Notes: generated from the letters alone by a model not told the origin. Positions 44,747 through 53,479 are shown, counted from the first letter of the stretch. The stretch: 60,040 nt of DNA from Bacteroidota bacterium (GCA_023458535.1 JAEWYW010000033.1:1-60040); one strand, 5' to 3'. Translations and numbers: made by a program.

Positions 44747-45586
44747 ATGGCTATCGACTGGAAAACGGTTAAAGAATACGACGATATTACTTATAAAAAA
44801 TGTGGTGGTGTAGCAAGAATTGCATTCAACAGACCCGATGTAAGAAATGCTTTCAGACCAAAAACAACCTCAGAATTATACGATGCATTTTTTGATGCTT
44901 CTGAAGACCCTTCTATTGGGGTAGTTTTACTTTCCGCAGAAGGTCCAAGCTCAAAAGACGGTATTTGGTCTTTTTGCAGCGGCGGAGATCAGAAAGCGCG
45001 AGGAGAAAAGGGGTACGTTGGTGAAGATGGCAGACACCGTCTCAATATTTTAGAAGTTCAGCGTTTAATCCGTTTTATGCCAAAAGTGGTTATTGCAGTT
45101 GTGCCAGGGTGGGCAGTAGGTGGAGGACATTCCCTGCATGTGGTATGTGATCTAACGTTGGCGAGTAAAGAACACGCTATTTTCAAGCAAACTGATGCTG
45201 ATGTTACTAGTTTTGATGGTGGCTATGGCTCGGCTTACTTGGCGAAAATGGTGGGTCAGAAAAAAGCACGTGAGATCTTCTTTTTAGGAAGAAATTATTC
45301 AGCACAGGAGGCTGCAGATATGGGAATGGTGAATGCTGTTATTCCACACGCCGAACTTGAAGATACTGCCTACGAATGGGCACAGGAAATTCTTGCAAAA
45401 TCTCCAATGTCCATCAGAATGCTAAAATTTGCGATGAATTTAACCGATGACGGAATGGTAGGGCAACAAGTTTTTGCAGGGGAAGCAACTCGCTTGGCGT
45501 ACATGACAGATGAAGCAAAGGAAGGTAGAAACGCATTCCTTGAAAAAAGAAAACCGAATTTCGGTGAAGATATGTGGATATCTTAA
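44747..45586 (+). CDS. menB: 1,4-dihydroxy-2-naphthoyl-CoA synthase MenB
   Basis: Crotonase-fold enzyme of menaquinone synthesis that closes the second ring of O-succinylbenzoyl-CoA, 279 aa. The signature SGGDQKARGEKGYVGEDG is near residues 77-96. The oxyanion hole segment VPGWAVGGGHSLHVVCDLTLAS and the catalytic Asp/Tyr/Gly region FDGGYGSAYLAKMVG are present. It opens a menaquinone group with menA 86 bases downstream. The TATATTTA element 23 bases upstream could be its promoter -7 region. Confidence 0.96.
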   Translation: MAIDWKTVKEYDDITYKKCGGVARIAFNRPDVRNAFRPKTTSELYDAFFDASEDPSIGVVLLSAEGPSSKDGIWSFCSGGDQKARGEKGYVGEDGRHRLNILEVQRLIRFMPKVVIAVVPGWAVGGGHSLHVVCDLTLASKEHAIFKQTDADVTSFDGGYGSAYLAKMVGQKKAREIFFLGRNYSAQEAADMGMVNAVIPHAELEDTAYEWAQEILAKSPMSIRMLKFAMNLTDDGMVGQQVFAGEATRLAYMTDEAKEGRNAFLEKRKPNFGEDMWIS

Positions 45587-45666
45587 ATTTAAGAATTTAG
45601 AAATTTGATATTAGAAATTAGTTCCATGCTGATTTCTAACTTCTAATTTCTAGTTTCTAATATCTA
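45584..45666. repeat. 7-base periodic tract with complementary arms upstream of menA
   Basis: Left arm: heptads TAAATTT, AAGAATT, TAGAAAT, TTGATAT, TAGAAAT (45584-45618). Right arm: ATTTCTA, ACTTCTA, ATTTCTA, GTTTCTA, ATATCTA (45632-45666). The arms are largely complementary and can form a stem around TTCCATGCTG. The right arm ends 6 bases before the menA ATG. Confidence 0.85.
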
Positions 45667-45672
45667 AAAGAC

Positions 45673-46605
45673 ATGATTGATTGGATACAGGCAGCTCGAC
45701 TGCGAACTTTACCGCTTTCGCTCAGCGGGATAATTATGGGAGCTTTTATAGCCAAATGGAGACTTTATGGTGAAGGTGGAAATTGGGATTGGAGGATTTT
45801 CGCATTGGCTTTGCTGGTGACCCTTTTGTACCAAGTACTTTCCAACTTTGCAAATGATTACGGGGACGGCATCAAGGGTACGGATAAACTAAGAATCAAT
45901 GAAGCGGAGGCTAGAGCAGTTGCATCAGGCAAAATTACTGCTCAACAGATGAAAACGGCAGTTATTCTGCTAGCTGTTTTATCTTTCATAGCGACGGTTG
46001 CGCTTTTATATCTGGCTTTCATCCCTAATTTTATAAATGAATTTTATATTTTTATAGGTTTGGGCGTGGCTTGTATTTTGGCTGCGATTGGCTATACAGT
46101 GGGCAAAAAACCTTATGGATATATGGGCTTGGGTGATATTTTTGTTTTTATTTTCTTTGGATTGGTTTCCGTTTGTGGGAGTTATTTTCTTTTTACCAAA
46201 ACATTTTCATGGGATATTCTTCTTCCAGCAACAGCGGTAGGTTTAATGAGTGTTGGTGTTCTCAATCTCAATAATATGCGCGATATTGAAAATGATAAAG
46301 CTTCAGGAAAACATACTTTAGCCCTGAAAATGGGGTTTAAAAATGCAATGTTATATCAAATGGCGCTTTTACAGCTTCCGTTAATCTTAATTTTAATCTT
46401 TTTAATGATTAATAATTTCTATCAGAATGAACAGTATTATGCTTTCATTGTAATGATCTTATTGCTGCCTATGACAAAATTGAGAAGAAAAATTCTAGCC
46501 GTGAAAAATCCAAAGGAACTGGATCCTTTTCTAAAGCAGGTAGGGATTTTAACATTTATGATGGCTATATTATTGGCTTTCGGACTCAACTTTTTTAATT
46601 ATTAA
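45673..46605 (+). CDS. menA: 1,4-dihydroxy-2-naphthoate polyprenyltransferase MenA
   Basis: UbiA-superfamily membrane prenyltransferase, 310 aa with about eight helices. It attaches the prenyl tail to DHNA, giving demethylmenaquinone. The two Asp-rich motifs are in NFANDYGDGIKGTD (about residues 60-73) and NLNNMRDIENDKASGKHTL (about 198-216). The opening WIQAARLRTLPLSLSGIIMG is typical of MenA. It follows menB after a spacer made almost wholly of 7-base repeats and is 2 bases before the SRPBCC gene. Confidence 0.95.
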   Translation: MIDWIQAARLRTLPLSLSGIIMGAFIAKWRLYGEGGNWDWRIFALALLVTLLYQVLSNFANDYGDGIKGTDKLRINEAEARAVASGKITAQQMKTAVILLAVLSFIATVALLYLAFIPNFINEFYIFIGLGVACILAAIGYTVGKKPYGYMGLGDIFVFIFFGLVSVCGSYFLFTKTFSWDILLPATAVGLMSVGVLNLNNMRDIENDKASGKHTLALKMGFKNAMLYQMALLQLPLILILIFLMINNFYQNEQYYAFIVMILLLPMTKLRRKILAVKNPKELDPFLKQVGILTFMMAILLAFGLNFFNY

Positions 46606-46607
46606 AA

Positions 46608-47054
46608 ATGGAAACTAAAGCTTTTGTGGAATGTCAGATGCTCATCAGAAAGCCTATTGAGGATGTTTTTGATGCATTTATCAAACCAGAAATTACCACT
46701 CATTTTTGGTTTACAAAATCCAGCGGAAAACTTGAAGCAGGAAAAACAATTATTTGGACTTGGGAGATGTATGATGTCTCAAGCGAAGTTCAAGTTTTAG
46801 AAATTGTTCCCAGCAGAATTATAAAAACGAAATGGGGAAGCCCTAAGACTAATGTGGATTACGAATTTAAAGAAATGCAGGATGGTACATTGGTCACCAT
46901 TAAGAGCTATGGCTATAGCCAAGAGGGTGAAGACTTACTTCGCGTTATCAATGATAATACTGGCGGATTTACAACAGTTTTAGACAGCTGCAAAGCTTGG
47001 CTTGAACATGGCATCAATTTGAATTTAATACAAGATAAATTTCCTAAAGAATAA
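46608..47054 (+). CDS. SRPBCC (AHSA1-like) domain protein
   Basis: A 148 aa cytoplasmic protein of the START/Bet v1 fold, of the activator-of-Hsp90-ATPase-like subgroup. The opening strand (VECQMLIRKPIEDVFDAFIKPEITTHFWFTKSSG) and the C-terminal helix (VLDSCKAWLEHGI) fit the family. These proteins bind hydrophobic ligands in a cavity; ligand and role are unknown here. It begins 2 bases after menA and probably belongs to the same transcript. Confidence 0.88.
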   Translation: METKAFVECQMLIRKPIEDVFDAFIKPEITTHFWFTKSSGKLEAGKTIIWTWEMYDVSSEVQVLEIVPSRIIKTKWGSPKTNVDYEFKEMQDGTLVTIKSYGYSQEGEDLLRVINDNTGGFTTVLDSCKAWLEHGINLNLIQDKFPKE

Positions 47055-47076
47055 ATTCTTGTAAAATATTTTGAAT

Positions 47077-47111
47077 AACTACTAATCACTAATCTCTAAC
47101 TACCAATCTCT
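47077..47111. repeat. five 7-base repeats just before the UPF0173 gene
   Basis: AACTACT, AATCACT, AATCTCT, AACTACC, AATCTCT in perfect register, ending 5 bases before the ATG at 47117. No complementary left arm is clear here, unlike the other three tracts. Confidence 0.85.
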
Positions 47112-47116
47112 AAAAT

Positions 47117-47797
47117 ATGAAAATACAATTCTTAGGACAAAACTGTTTTTTGTTCACCCACAACGGAAAAACAATTCTTTCAGATCCTTTTTTCAACCAT
47201 CAGAAATCACATACGGGTTTTGATATTGCCGCGCAAAAAATCGATTATGTTCTCATTACACATGCTCACGGCGATCATATAGCAGATGTAAAAGAGGTAT
47301 TGGAACATCATCCAGAAACCACTGTTATTGGACAACCAGAAATTTGCGGATATTTCAACCATACCAACAGTATTGACATTAATATTGGAGGTTCTGCAAA
47401 AATAGACGACCTGAAAATAACAATGGTAAGAGCAGATCACACCAGTTCTTTTCCAGACGGAAGTTATGGTGGTGTTGCTTCGGGTTATCTTTTCAGATAT
47501 GAGGAAAAAGTAGTGTATCTGGCAGGTGATACAGCTCCTTTCAGTGAAATGAAATTATTTTCAAAATTGTTTGGCGATATTACAGCAGCTATCTTACCTA
47601 TTGGAGCGCATTATACCATGTGTGCCCGTCAGGCTTCTTATGCAGCAGCAAAATTATTGAAAACACCTTTTGTCATCGGTTGTCATTTCGATACTTTTCC
47701 GCCAATAGCCATCGATCACGATTGGGCAAAAAGACAATTTGCAGAAAGAAATACAGATTTTACATTGCCAACTTTGGGAGAAGTTTTTGAGATATAG
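47117..47797 (+). CDS. metal-dependent hydrolase, UPF0173 (metallo-beta-lactamase fold)
   Basis: A 226 aa cytoplasmic MBL-fold protein. The metal motif is HAHGDH at residues 49-54, followed by a second His region (VRADHTSSFPDG), an Asp ligand (LAGDTAPF) and a C-terminal His (GCHFDTF). The layout matches UPF0173/UlaG-like hydrolases, for which phosphodiesterase or lactonase activity is proposed but the substrate is unknown. It follows the SRPBCC gene after a 62-base spacer with a heptad tract. Confidence 0.9.
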   Translation: MKIQFLGQNCFLFTHNGKTILSDPFFNHQKSHTGFDIAAQKIDYVLITHAHGDHIADVKEVLEHHPETTVIGQPEICGYFNHTNSIDINIGGSAKIDDLKITMVRADHTSSFPDGSYGGVASGYLFRYEEKVVYLAGDTAPFSEMKLFSKLFGDITAAILPIGAHYTMCARQASYAAAKLLKTPFVIGCHFDTFPPIAIDHDWAKRQFAERNTDFTLPTLGEVFEI

Positions 47798-47938
47798 ATT
47801 CCGATTTTAAATCAACTATAACCACTGATTCCAGAACTATGTTTGGTGAAATTTACTGAGTAGAGGAATTGGTGGTCGATATTCACCGAATTTTGGATGT
47901 GATTTTATTTCAGAACGAAAAGTATAGACACAAAAAAT

Positions 47939-48031
47939 GGCAAGCTACCTACATCACACCGCTACAACCGTTTACCTTTGCTGCGTTCCCACCCTGGAGG
48001 ATTCACAGGAGCTGGTTGTGTAGGACTTGCC
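47939..48031 (-). ncRNA. ffs: signal recognition particle RNA (small bacterial type)
   Basis: Read on the minus strand, 93 bases fold as a long hairpin. The ends GGCAAG and CTTGCC pair, then CCTACA with TGTAGG, then CAACC with GGTTG. The apical part has the conserved domain IV sequence GGGTGGGAACGCAGCA: a GGAA tetraloop and the asymmetric GCAGCA side bound by Ffh. A TATATTTG promoter element lies just upstream (48036-48043) and ATTTTTT follows the 3' end as terminator. I recognise the Bacteroidota SRP RNA; ends may differ by a few bases. Confidence 0.9.
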
Positions 48032-48035
48032 GGTG

Positions 48036-48043
48036 CAAATATA
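48036..48043 (-). promoter_or_regulatory. -7 element of the ffs promoter
   Basis: TATATTTG followed by C on the minus strand, ending 5 bases before the predicted RNA start at 48031. A TTTC at 48061-48064 is a weak -33 candidate with a 17-base spacer. Confidence 0.7.
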
Positions 48044-48373
48044 GAAAATTTTTATCATTTGAAAAGAGTTTTGGGATAAAATTGGTTAAACAAGTCTTTA
48101 TTTGAGGCTAATTCACTGATTTTGAATTTGAAAAATCTTGTTCTATTTTTTACTATGTTTTTGTTTTTTGCTTTTTAAATGGTGAATCTTTATGTTTTTT
48201 GAAAACAAATATCAAAAGCTTGTTAATTAATCAGTTTACAGTTGAAGTTTAATGCGTAATTTTGCAATCGGAAAACTAAAATTGATTTTTTATCTTTTCC
48301 CAGCTAAATTTTTAATTTATAAATGATTTACTCACATCATCAAGAATGCTGTCTGTAAGTCTAATCAGAAGAC
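48044..48373. other. gene-free stretch between ffs and the DUF4199 gene
   Basis: About 330 bases of A/T-rich sequence. It holds the ffs upstream promoter region and, at 48257-48264, TAATTTTG followed by C, a full TAnnTTTG match that is probably the -7 element for the DUF4199 gene, with a long leader of about 100 bases. I see no further gene. Confidence 0.5.
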
Positions 48374-48976
48374 ATGACAAAGAACCCAACGACGCTCGGA
48401 TTTATTTTATTCATTGTAACAATGGTGATCTTTTTTATCACCTATTTCTTTTTCTCAGATGTTAACTATTTCGATACTTCTTTAAAAATAAATGCTTTTG
48501 TATTGCCCATCATGTATGTTGGTATTGCATTTTGGTCGGTAAAATCTTATTGGAATGCAAATAGAGTAGTGGGTTTCAGAACGGCTTTTAAGCGTGCGTT
48601 TGCTCCTATGTTTATCGGCGGTTTGCTTTCTATGATCAGTATTTTTGCTTTTCTAAATTTTGGAGATACTGCCGCAAAAGATTTACTGAACTACCAATAT
48701 GTTACCCAGCAGAAAAGCGAACTCGACAATGAGTACAACAAGGCTAAGAAGATGTTGAAAAATGAAGAAGAAATCGCTGATTTGGAGAAGAAATATCAGG
48801 AAAGATTACAGAGCTTTGCGCCCGATAAAGTGAAAGGCAAAGACATGCTTACTTTTAGTCATTTCTCAGGTTATTTTGCTGCCATTCTTATTTTTTATCT
48901 TGTTATTTCTTTGTTTTTTGGAGCATTCTTTAAAACAAGAACGGTTGAACCTACTATAGAAGAAACAAATTCATGA
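48374..48976 (+). CDS. DUF4199 membrane protein
   Basis: A 200 aa inner-membrane protein with four predicted helices (about residues 7-28, 38-55, 73-92 and 158-183). A long charged helix sits between helices 3 and 4 (about 105-150, NKAKKMLKNEEEIADLEKKYQERL), which probably lies outside the membrane. This layout is typical of DUF4199 proteins of Bacteroidota. Function is unknown. It overlaps the glycosyltransferase gene by four bases (ATGA); the same pairing is familiar from related genomes, which hints at a shared envelope role. Confidence 0.85.
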   Translation: MTKNPTTLGFILFIVTMVIFFITYFFFSDVNYFDTSLKINAFVLPIMYVGIAFWSVKSYWNANRVVGFRTAFKRAFAPMFIGGLLSMISIFAFLNFGDTAAKDLLNYQYVTQQKSELDNEYNKAKKMLKNEEEIADLEKKYQERLQSFAPDKVKGKDMLTFSHFSGYFAAILIFYLVISLFFGAFFKTRTVEPTIEETNS

Positions 48977-49923
48977 ATTTATCCATAATTATTCCATTAC
49001 TTAATGAAGAAGAGTCTCTGGAGGAACTATTTTCCAGAATAGATAAGGTATGCAAGAATCATCAATTGTCGTATGAAATTTGGTTTGTAGACGATGGTAG
49101 TACAGATTTGTCTTGGGCGATTATTGAGAATTTAAAAGTTCAGAACCCACAAATTCATGCCATAAAATTTTCAAAAAATTACGGGAAATCACAAGCCCTG
49201 CATGCCGCTTTCGAAAGAGCCAACGGCGATGTGATTATTACCATGGATGCTGATTTGCAGGACTTTCCAGAAGAAATTCCAGAGCTTTACAATATGGTAG
49301 TGAATGAAGATTATGATATCGTTTCGGGTTGGAAGAAAAAACGTTTCGATAATGTAATGACCAAAAATCTTCCTTCAAAGCTTTTTAATGGAGCTGCAAG
49401 AAAACTTTCCGGAGTTCAGCTGCACGATTTTAATTGTGGTTTAAAAGCCTACAAAAAGCAGGTGGTAAAATCAATAGACGTTTACGGAGACATGCACAGA
49501 TATATTCCTGTATTGGCTGCCAATGCCGGTTTCAAAAGAATTACAGAGAAGCCTGTTCAGCATCAGGCCAGACCTTATGGAACTTCAAAATTCGGAACAG
49601 AACGTTTTATCCGAGGATTTCTTGATTTGGTGACGCTTTGGTTTGTGAGCAGATTTGGAGGCAGACCAATGCACTTCTTTGGAGCTGCAGGAACTTTAAT
49701 GTTTATCATTGGTTTTTTATCTGCTCTATGGTTGGGGGTTTCAAAATTAATAGATGTTTCAAGAGGTATTTATGGACATCTGATTGCAGACAATCCTTGG
49801 TTTTTTATTGCTTTAACGATGATGATGATGGGAACGCTTCTTTTTATTGCTGGTTTCCTTGGGGAAATGATCATCCGCAGCAACCGTGAGCATAAAAACT
49901 ATAATATTGATGAAGTGATTTAA
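48973..49923 (+). CDS. membrane-anchored family 2 glycosyltransferase (GtrB/DPM type)
   Basis: A 316 aa protein with a GT-A domain (about 1-220) and two C-terminal membrane helices (about 235-258 and 272-296). The nucleotide-sugar and metal motifs are IIIPLLNEEESL at the start, FVDDGSTD at about 39-46 and the DAD triad at 92-94 (TMDADLQDF). It probably moves a sugar from a nucleotide sugar to undecaprenyl phosphate for export and later glycan or lipid modification. It is translationally coupled to the DUF4199 gene upstream. Confidence 0.9.
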   Translation: MNLSIIIPLLNEEESLEELFSRIDKVCKNHQLSYEIWFVDDGSTDLSWAIIENLKVQNPQIHAIKFSKNYGKSQALHAAFERANGDVIITMDADLQDFPEEIPELYNMVVNEDYDIVSGWKKKRFDNVMTKNLPSKLFNGAARKLSGVQLHDFNCGLKAYKKQVVKSIDVYGDMHRYIPVLAANAGFKRITEKPVQHQARPYGTSKFGTERFIRGFLDLVTLWFVSRFGGRPMHFFGAAGTLMFIIGFLSALWLGVSKLIDVSRGIYGHLIADNPWFFIALTMMMMGTLLFIAGFLGEMIIRSNREHKNYNIDEVI

Positions 49924-50040
49924 AAAAGGTCTTTTAAACATCAGTGTTGCAAAAATATCAATGCAAAATTTTTAGCTGGTAATCAAAAAAAATTGAATTT
50001 GAATTAAATTACCATCAACCCACTAGTAATTGCTATATCA

Positions 50041-50742
50041 ATGAAAAACTTACTATATCTAATTTTTACATTTTTAATAGTTTCCTGCGGAAAAGTTTCT
50101 CCCAATGGAAATATCGAGAGCAAGGAAATTAATCTCGAGGAATTCTCAAGTCTTGATTTAAAAGGCAAATTCAGGGTTTTTTATGTCAACAGTCCAAAAA
50201 ACTTTGTCGCTGTAGAAACCTATCCCAATGTTTTTAAAAATTTGAATGTAAAGGTGAAAGATAAAACACTTTTCATTAAAGAAAGTAGAGAAACACAGGG
50301 TGTGGATTTTTATAATATCACCATTTATTCAAAATACAATCCAGAGAAAATATCCATGTCCGACAGTGTAGAGATGAATATTTCCAGTGCTATAAAAACA
50401 GATCATTTCAGATTGAATCTTAAAAATAATTCTAAATTTATTGGCTGGGTAAATTCCAGAAAGGCGGAAGTGGAAATGTCGGATAAAACACGTGCAAATT
50501 TTCAGGGATTTACCAAGAACGCAAGCATGAAAATTTCAGATACTGCCAGTATTATTGCTCCTTATTGGATGGTGGATACTTTTAATATAGATTCTAAAAA
50601 TGGTGTTTACATTGAGGTTAACGCCAAAGATTCCTTAAAAGGTGTGATTGGAAACACCACAAAAATGGTGTATTATGGCGACCCCGTAAGAGCACTTAAA
50701 ACTGATAAAAGTGCAAAAATCGAAAATAAAATATTAAATTAG
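50041..50742 (+). CDS. lipoprotein with a GIN (DUF2807-like) domain
   Basis: A 233 aa lipoprotein (lipobox LIVSC, Cys at residue 16). The mature part follows the head GIN-domain pattern of Bacteroidota: an opening LDLKGKFRVFYV strand, then repeated short beta-strands such as KISMSDSVEMNIS, RLNLKNNSKFIG, AEVEMSDKTRANFQG and MKISDTASIIAP. This predicts a right-handed beta-helix-like surface or periplasmic domain of unknown ligand. It stands alone upstream of the phosphosugar mutase gene. Confidence 0.82.
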   Translation: MKNLLYLIFTFLIVSCGKVSPNGNIESKEINLEEFSSLDLKGKFRVFYVNSPKNFVAVETYPNVFKNLNVKVKDKTLFIKESRETQGVDFYNITIYSKYNPEKISMSDSVEMNISSAIKTDHFRLNLKNNSKFIGWVNSRKAEVEMSDKTRANFQGFTKNASMKISDTASIIAPYWMVDTFNIDSKNGVYIEVNAKDSLKGVIGNTTKMVYYGDPVRALKTDKSAKIENKILN

Positions 50743-50781
50743 AGATTAAAATTTAGTTTTTAAAACCAATAAAATATATAG

Positions 50782-50816
50782 AATCTTAAATCTTAAATCT
50801 CAAATCTCAAATCAAA
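50782..50816. repeat. five 7-base repeats just before the phosphosugar mutase gene
   Basis: AATCTTA, AATCTTA, AATCTCA, AATCTCA, AATCAAA in perfect register, ending 2 bases before the ATG at 50819. A complementary purine-rich arm, TTAGAGATTAAAATTTAG, begins at the stop codon of the preceding gene (about 50739-50756). Confidence 0.85.
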
Positions 50817-50818
50817 AT

Positions 50819-52531
50819 ATGACAACATTAGAAAAAGCAAAACTTTGGTTAAGCGATACATTCGATAAAGAAACGAGAGATACGGTACAGATGCTCATCG
50901 ATTCCAATTCGCCAGATTTGGAAGATTCTTTTTATAGAGAATTAGAATTTGGTACAGGTGGAATGCGAGGTGTTATGGGCGTAGGTACCAATCGTCTTAA
51001 TAAATATACACTCGGACAAGCTACTCAAGGTTTGGCCAATTATCTTCATCAGCAGTTCCCTAACCAAGAGGTTAAAGTTGCCATTGCTTACGATGTTCGA
51101 AACAACTCTAAAGAGTTCGGAAAAATTTGTGCAGATGTGCTTACAGCCAACGGAATAAAAGTTTTGTTGTTCAAAAATCACCGCCCAACTCCCGAATTGT
51201 CATTTACGGTTCGCGATAAAAAATGCAATGCGGGAATTGTTTTAACAGCTTCTCATAATCCGCCAGAATACAATGGTTACAAAGTTTATTGGAACGACGG
51301 TGCACAGATAGTTCCACCCAACGACGAAAACATCATCAAAGAAGTCTATGCTACTCAATTTGATGAAATTAAATTTCAAGGTAATGATGATTTAATTGAA
51401 TGGATAGGCGATGAGCAGGACGATGTTTACATTGATGCTTGTATAAAAAACTCCACCTATCAGGATGTGGGAAAAGAAAATCTGAATATTGTTTTCACCT
51501 CTATTCATGGCACAACTTACACTACGGTACCAAAAGCTTTGAAAAAAGCAGGATTTAAAAAGATAGATTTGGTTACAGAACAGATGATTCCGAGTGGCAA
51601 TTTCCCAACGGTAGAATCTCCCAACCCAGAAGAGCCTGCCGCTTTGGAAATGGCAATGGATTTAGCGAAAATAACCAATGCAGATATCGTTATTGGTACC
51701 GATCCAGATGGAGATAGGTTGGGTATTGCAGTGAAAAATCTTGAAGGTGACATTCAATTGCTTAACGGAAACCAATGCAATACGATTCTTACCTATTACA
51801 TCCTCGATCAATGGAAAAAACAAGGTAGAATTACAGGTAAGGAATTTATTGGATCGACCATTGTAACTTCGGATATATTTTTCGACATCGCTGAGAAATT
51901 TGGTGTTGACTGTAAAGTGGGTCTTACTGGCTTCAAATGGATTGGAAAAATGATTCGCGACTTTGAAGGCAAAGAGAAATTTATTTGCGGTGGTGAGGAA
52001 AGTTTCGGATTTATGACCGGAGATTTTGTTCGCGATAAAGATTCTTGTGGAAGTATTATACTTGCATGCGAGATCGCGGCTTGGTGTAAGGCCAATGGCA
52101 GTTCGATGTTCCAGTACATGATCGATATTTACAAAGATTTAGGTTTGTATTACGAAGGTTTGATTAATGTGGTGAAAAAGGGGAGAGAAGGTGCCGACGA
52201 AATTCAGAATATGATGAAAAACTTCCGCGAAAATCCACCAAAAGAAATTGCTGGTTCGCCAGTTGAGGAAATAAAGGATTTCAAGGAGCAGACTTGTTTT
52301 GTAGTTTCTAAAAATGAGAAAAAAGTAATGGATGATATTCCAAAATCCAATGTTTTAATCTATTACACTCAGGACGGCACTAAAGTTTGCGTTCGCCCTT
52401 CTGGAACCGAGCCTAAAATTAAGTTTTATGTTTCTGTAAAAGACAGCATTGCCGATGAATCCCAGTATGAAAGCAAAATAAAAAATTTGGAAGCGAAAAT
52501 TAACGAGGTTAAAAAGAGCTTAAATCTTTAA
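50819..52531 (+). CDS. phosphoglucomutase/phosphomannomutase
   Basis: Alpha-D-phosphohexomutase of 570 aa that interconverts hexose 1- and 6-phosphates. The phosphoserine is S145 in TASHNPPEYNGYKVYW, the Mg2+ loop DPDGD is at 295-299, the sugar-binding loop is GGEESFGFMTGD, and the phosphate-binding loop RPSGTEPKIKFY is near the C-terminus. The length is that of the PgcA-type mutases of Gram-positive bacteria and Bacteroidota. The exact sugar preference cannot be read from the sequence. It is followed by a terminator. Confidence 0.94.
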   Translation: MTTLEKAKLWLSDTFDKETRDTVQMLIDSNSPDLEDSFYRELEFGTGGMRGVMGVGTNRLNKYTLGQATQGLANYLHQQFPNQEVKVAIAYDVRNNSKEFGKICADVLTANGIKVLLFKNHRPTPELSFTVRDKKCNAGIVLTASHNPPEYNGYKVYWNDGAQIVPPNDENIIKEVYATQFDEIKFQGNDDLIEWIGDEQDDVYIDACIKNSTYQDVGKENLNIVFTSIHGTTYTTVPKALKKAGFKKIDLVTEQMIPSGNFPTVESPNPEEPAALEMAMDLAKITNADIVIGTDPDGDRLGIAVKNLEGDIQLLNGNQCNTILTYYILDQWKKQGRITGKEFIGSTIVTSDIFFDIAEKFGVDCKVGLTGFKWIGKMIRDFEGKEKFICGGEESFGFMTGDFVRDKDSCGSIILACEIAAWCKANGSSMFQYMIDIYKDLGLYYEGLINVVKKGREGADEIQNMMKNFRENPPKEIAGSPVEEIKDFKEQTCFVVSKNEKKVMDDIPKSNVLIYYTQDGTKVCVRPSGTEPKIKFYVSVKDSIADESQYESKIKNLEAKINEVKKSLNL

Positions 52532-52555
52532 TGATGAAATTTTTTAAAACAAATG

Positions 52556-52579
52556 AAACTGGAATAACAATTCCAGTTT
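52556..52579 (+). terminator. terminator after the phosphosugar mutase
   Basis: Perfect 10-base-pair stem AAACTGGAAT with an AACA loop, followed by seven T. Confidence 0.88.
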
Positions 52580-52672
52580 TTTTATGATAATAGATTGTAT
52601 TAAATTTTTATTTTTATAATAGATTTTTTTAATCTTTCTAAAATTAGAATTGCTGATTTGTAAAAATTATTT

Positions 52673-53479
52673 ATGTCATTAAGAAGCTCAATATTCCTGT
52701 ATTTTTGCGTTATACTTTTTATTTCTTGTAAAAAGGATGAAAAATCGGTAATTAAATCTGAAGTGAAAAAAGTTATTAGAAATGAAAAATTCAAACTAAA
52801 TCCAGATGAAATCTTTGGTGTTTTTCAATTAACAGATAAAGATTTTGCCATTTGTATTCCTGTTCAATTTGATAGTAGTGATGATACTTTGTCGACAGTA
52901 TACACCAAATTACTAGAAAAAGATTCTTTGCCGTGGATTAACAACAAACCTATGGGTGAATATGCTTATTATGATAGTCTATATGTGCATCCCCTAATTC
53001 ACCAGGAAAATTTTGAAAAAATATTCAGGAAAAAATTCGACAATGAATATTTTGTCTACGGTTTAAATGGAAAAGCAAAAAGTACAATAGAGAAGATTGT
53101 TTTTTCATCAAACGAATGTGGTAATGATTTTATTGCTCTAATAATCGATATTCCTCACGATATAGGGCATCCAATTCTTGCTTCGAAAATGGATATTCCA
53201 TTGACATTATTTTCAAATAAAAAAGTAAGCTCCGATATTAAATTTGCTACCGAGAAAGAAAGTACTGAAAATATCTATGGTTCCGGTAATTATAGCCCTA
53301 TCGTTTTTGCAAAATACCAGAATTATTATTTTGCTTACTATGATAATTTTACGTGGTTTAGAAAAAGTGATGAATCTGGAATGCAATTTCCAGAAAGAAC
53401 CATTGTCGAAAAGAAAAAAAATAAATATGAGGTGTTTTGGGCTTCAGGAATGGATTTATTGGGTTTACCATGTTTATAA
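52673..53479 (+). CDS. hypothetical lipoprotein
   Basis: A 268 aa protein with a lipoprotein signal (lipobox LFISC, Cys at residue 19) followed by a charged KKDEK linker. The mature part is rich in aromatic residues and beta-strand patterns (GVFQLTDKDFAICIPVQF, NYYFAYYDNFTWFRK). I do not recognise the family. It begins a run of plus-strand genes rich in lipoproteins and lies 15 bases before the next lipoprotein gene, so the two are probably co-transcribed. Confidence 0.72.
   Translation: MSLRSSIFLYFCVILFISCKKDEKSVIKSEVKKVIRNEKFKLNPDEIFGVFQLTDKDFAICIPVQFDSSDDTLSTVYTKLLEKDSLPWINNKPMGEYAYYDSLYVHPLIHQENFEKIFRKKFDNEYFVYGLNGKAKSTIEKIVFSSNECGNDFIALIIDIPHDIGHPILASKMDIPLTLFSNKKVSSDIKFATEKESTENIYGSGNYSPIVFAKYQNYYFAYYDNFTWFRKSDESGMQFPERTIVEKKKNKYEVFWASGMDLLGLPCL

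Noticed and set aside
47869..48105. Open frame of 78 codons on the plus strand
   Set aside because: It overlies the SRP RNA on the opposite strand, its translation has no family character, and it has no promoter or ribosome-binding context of its own.
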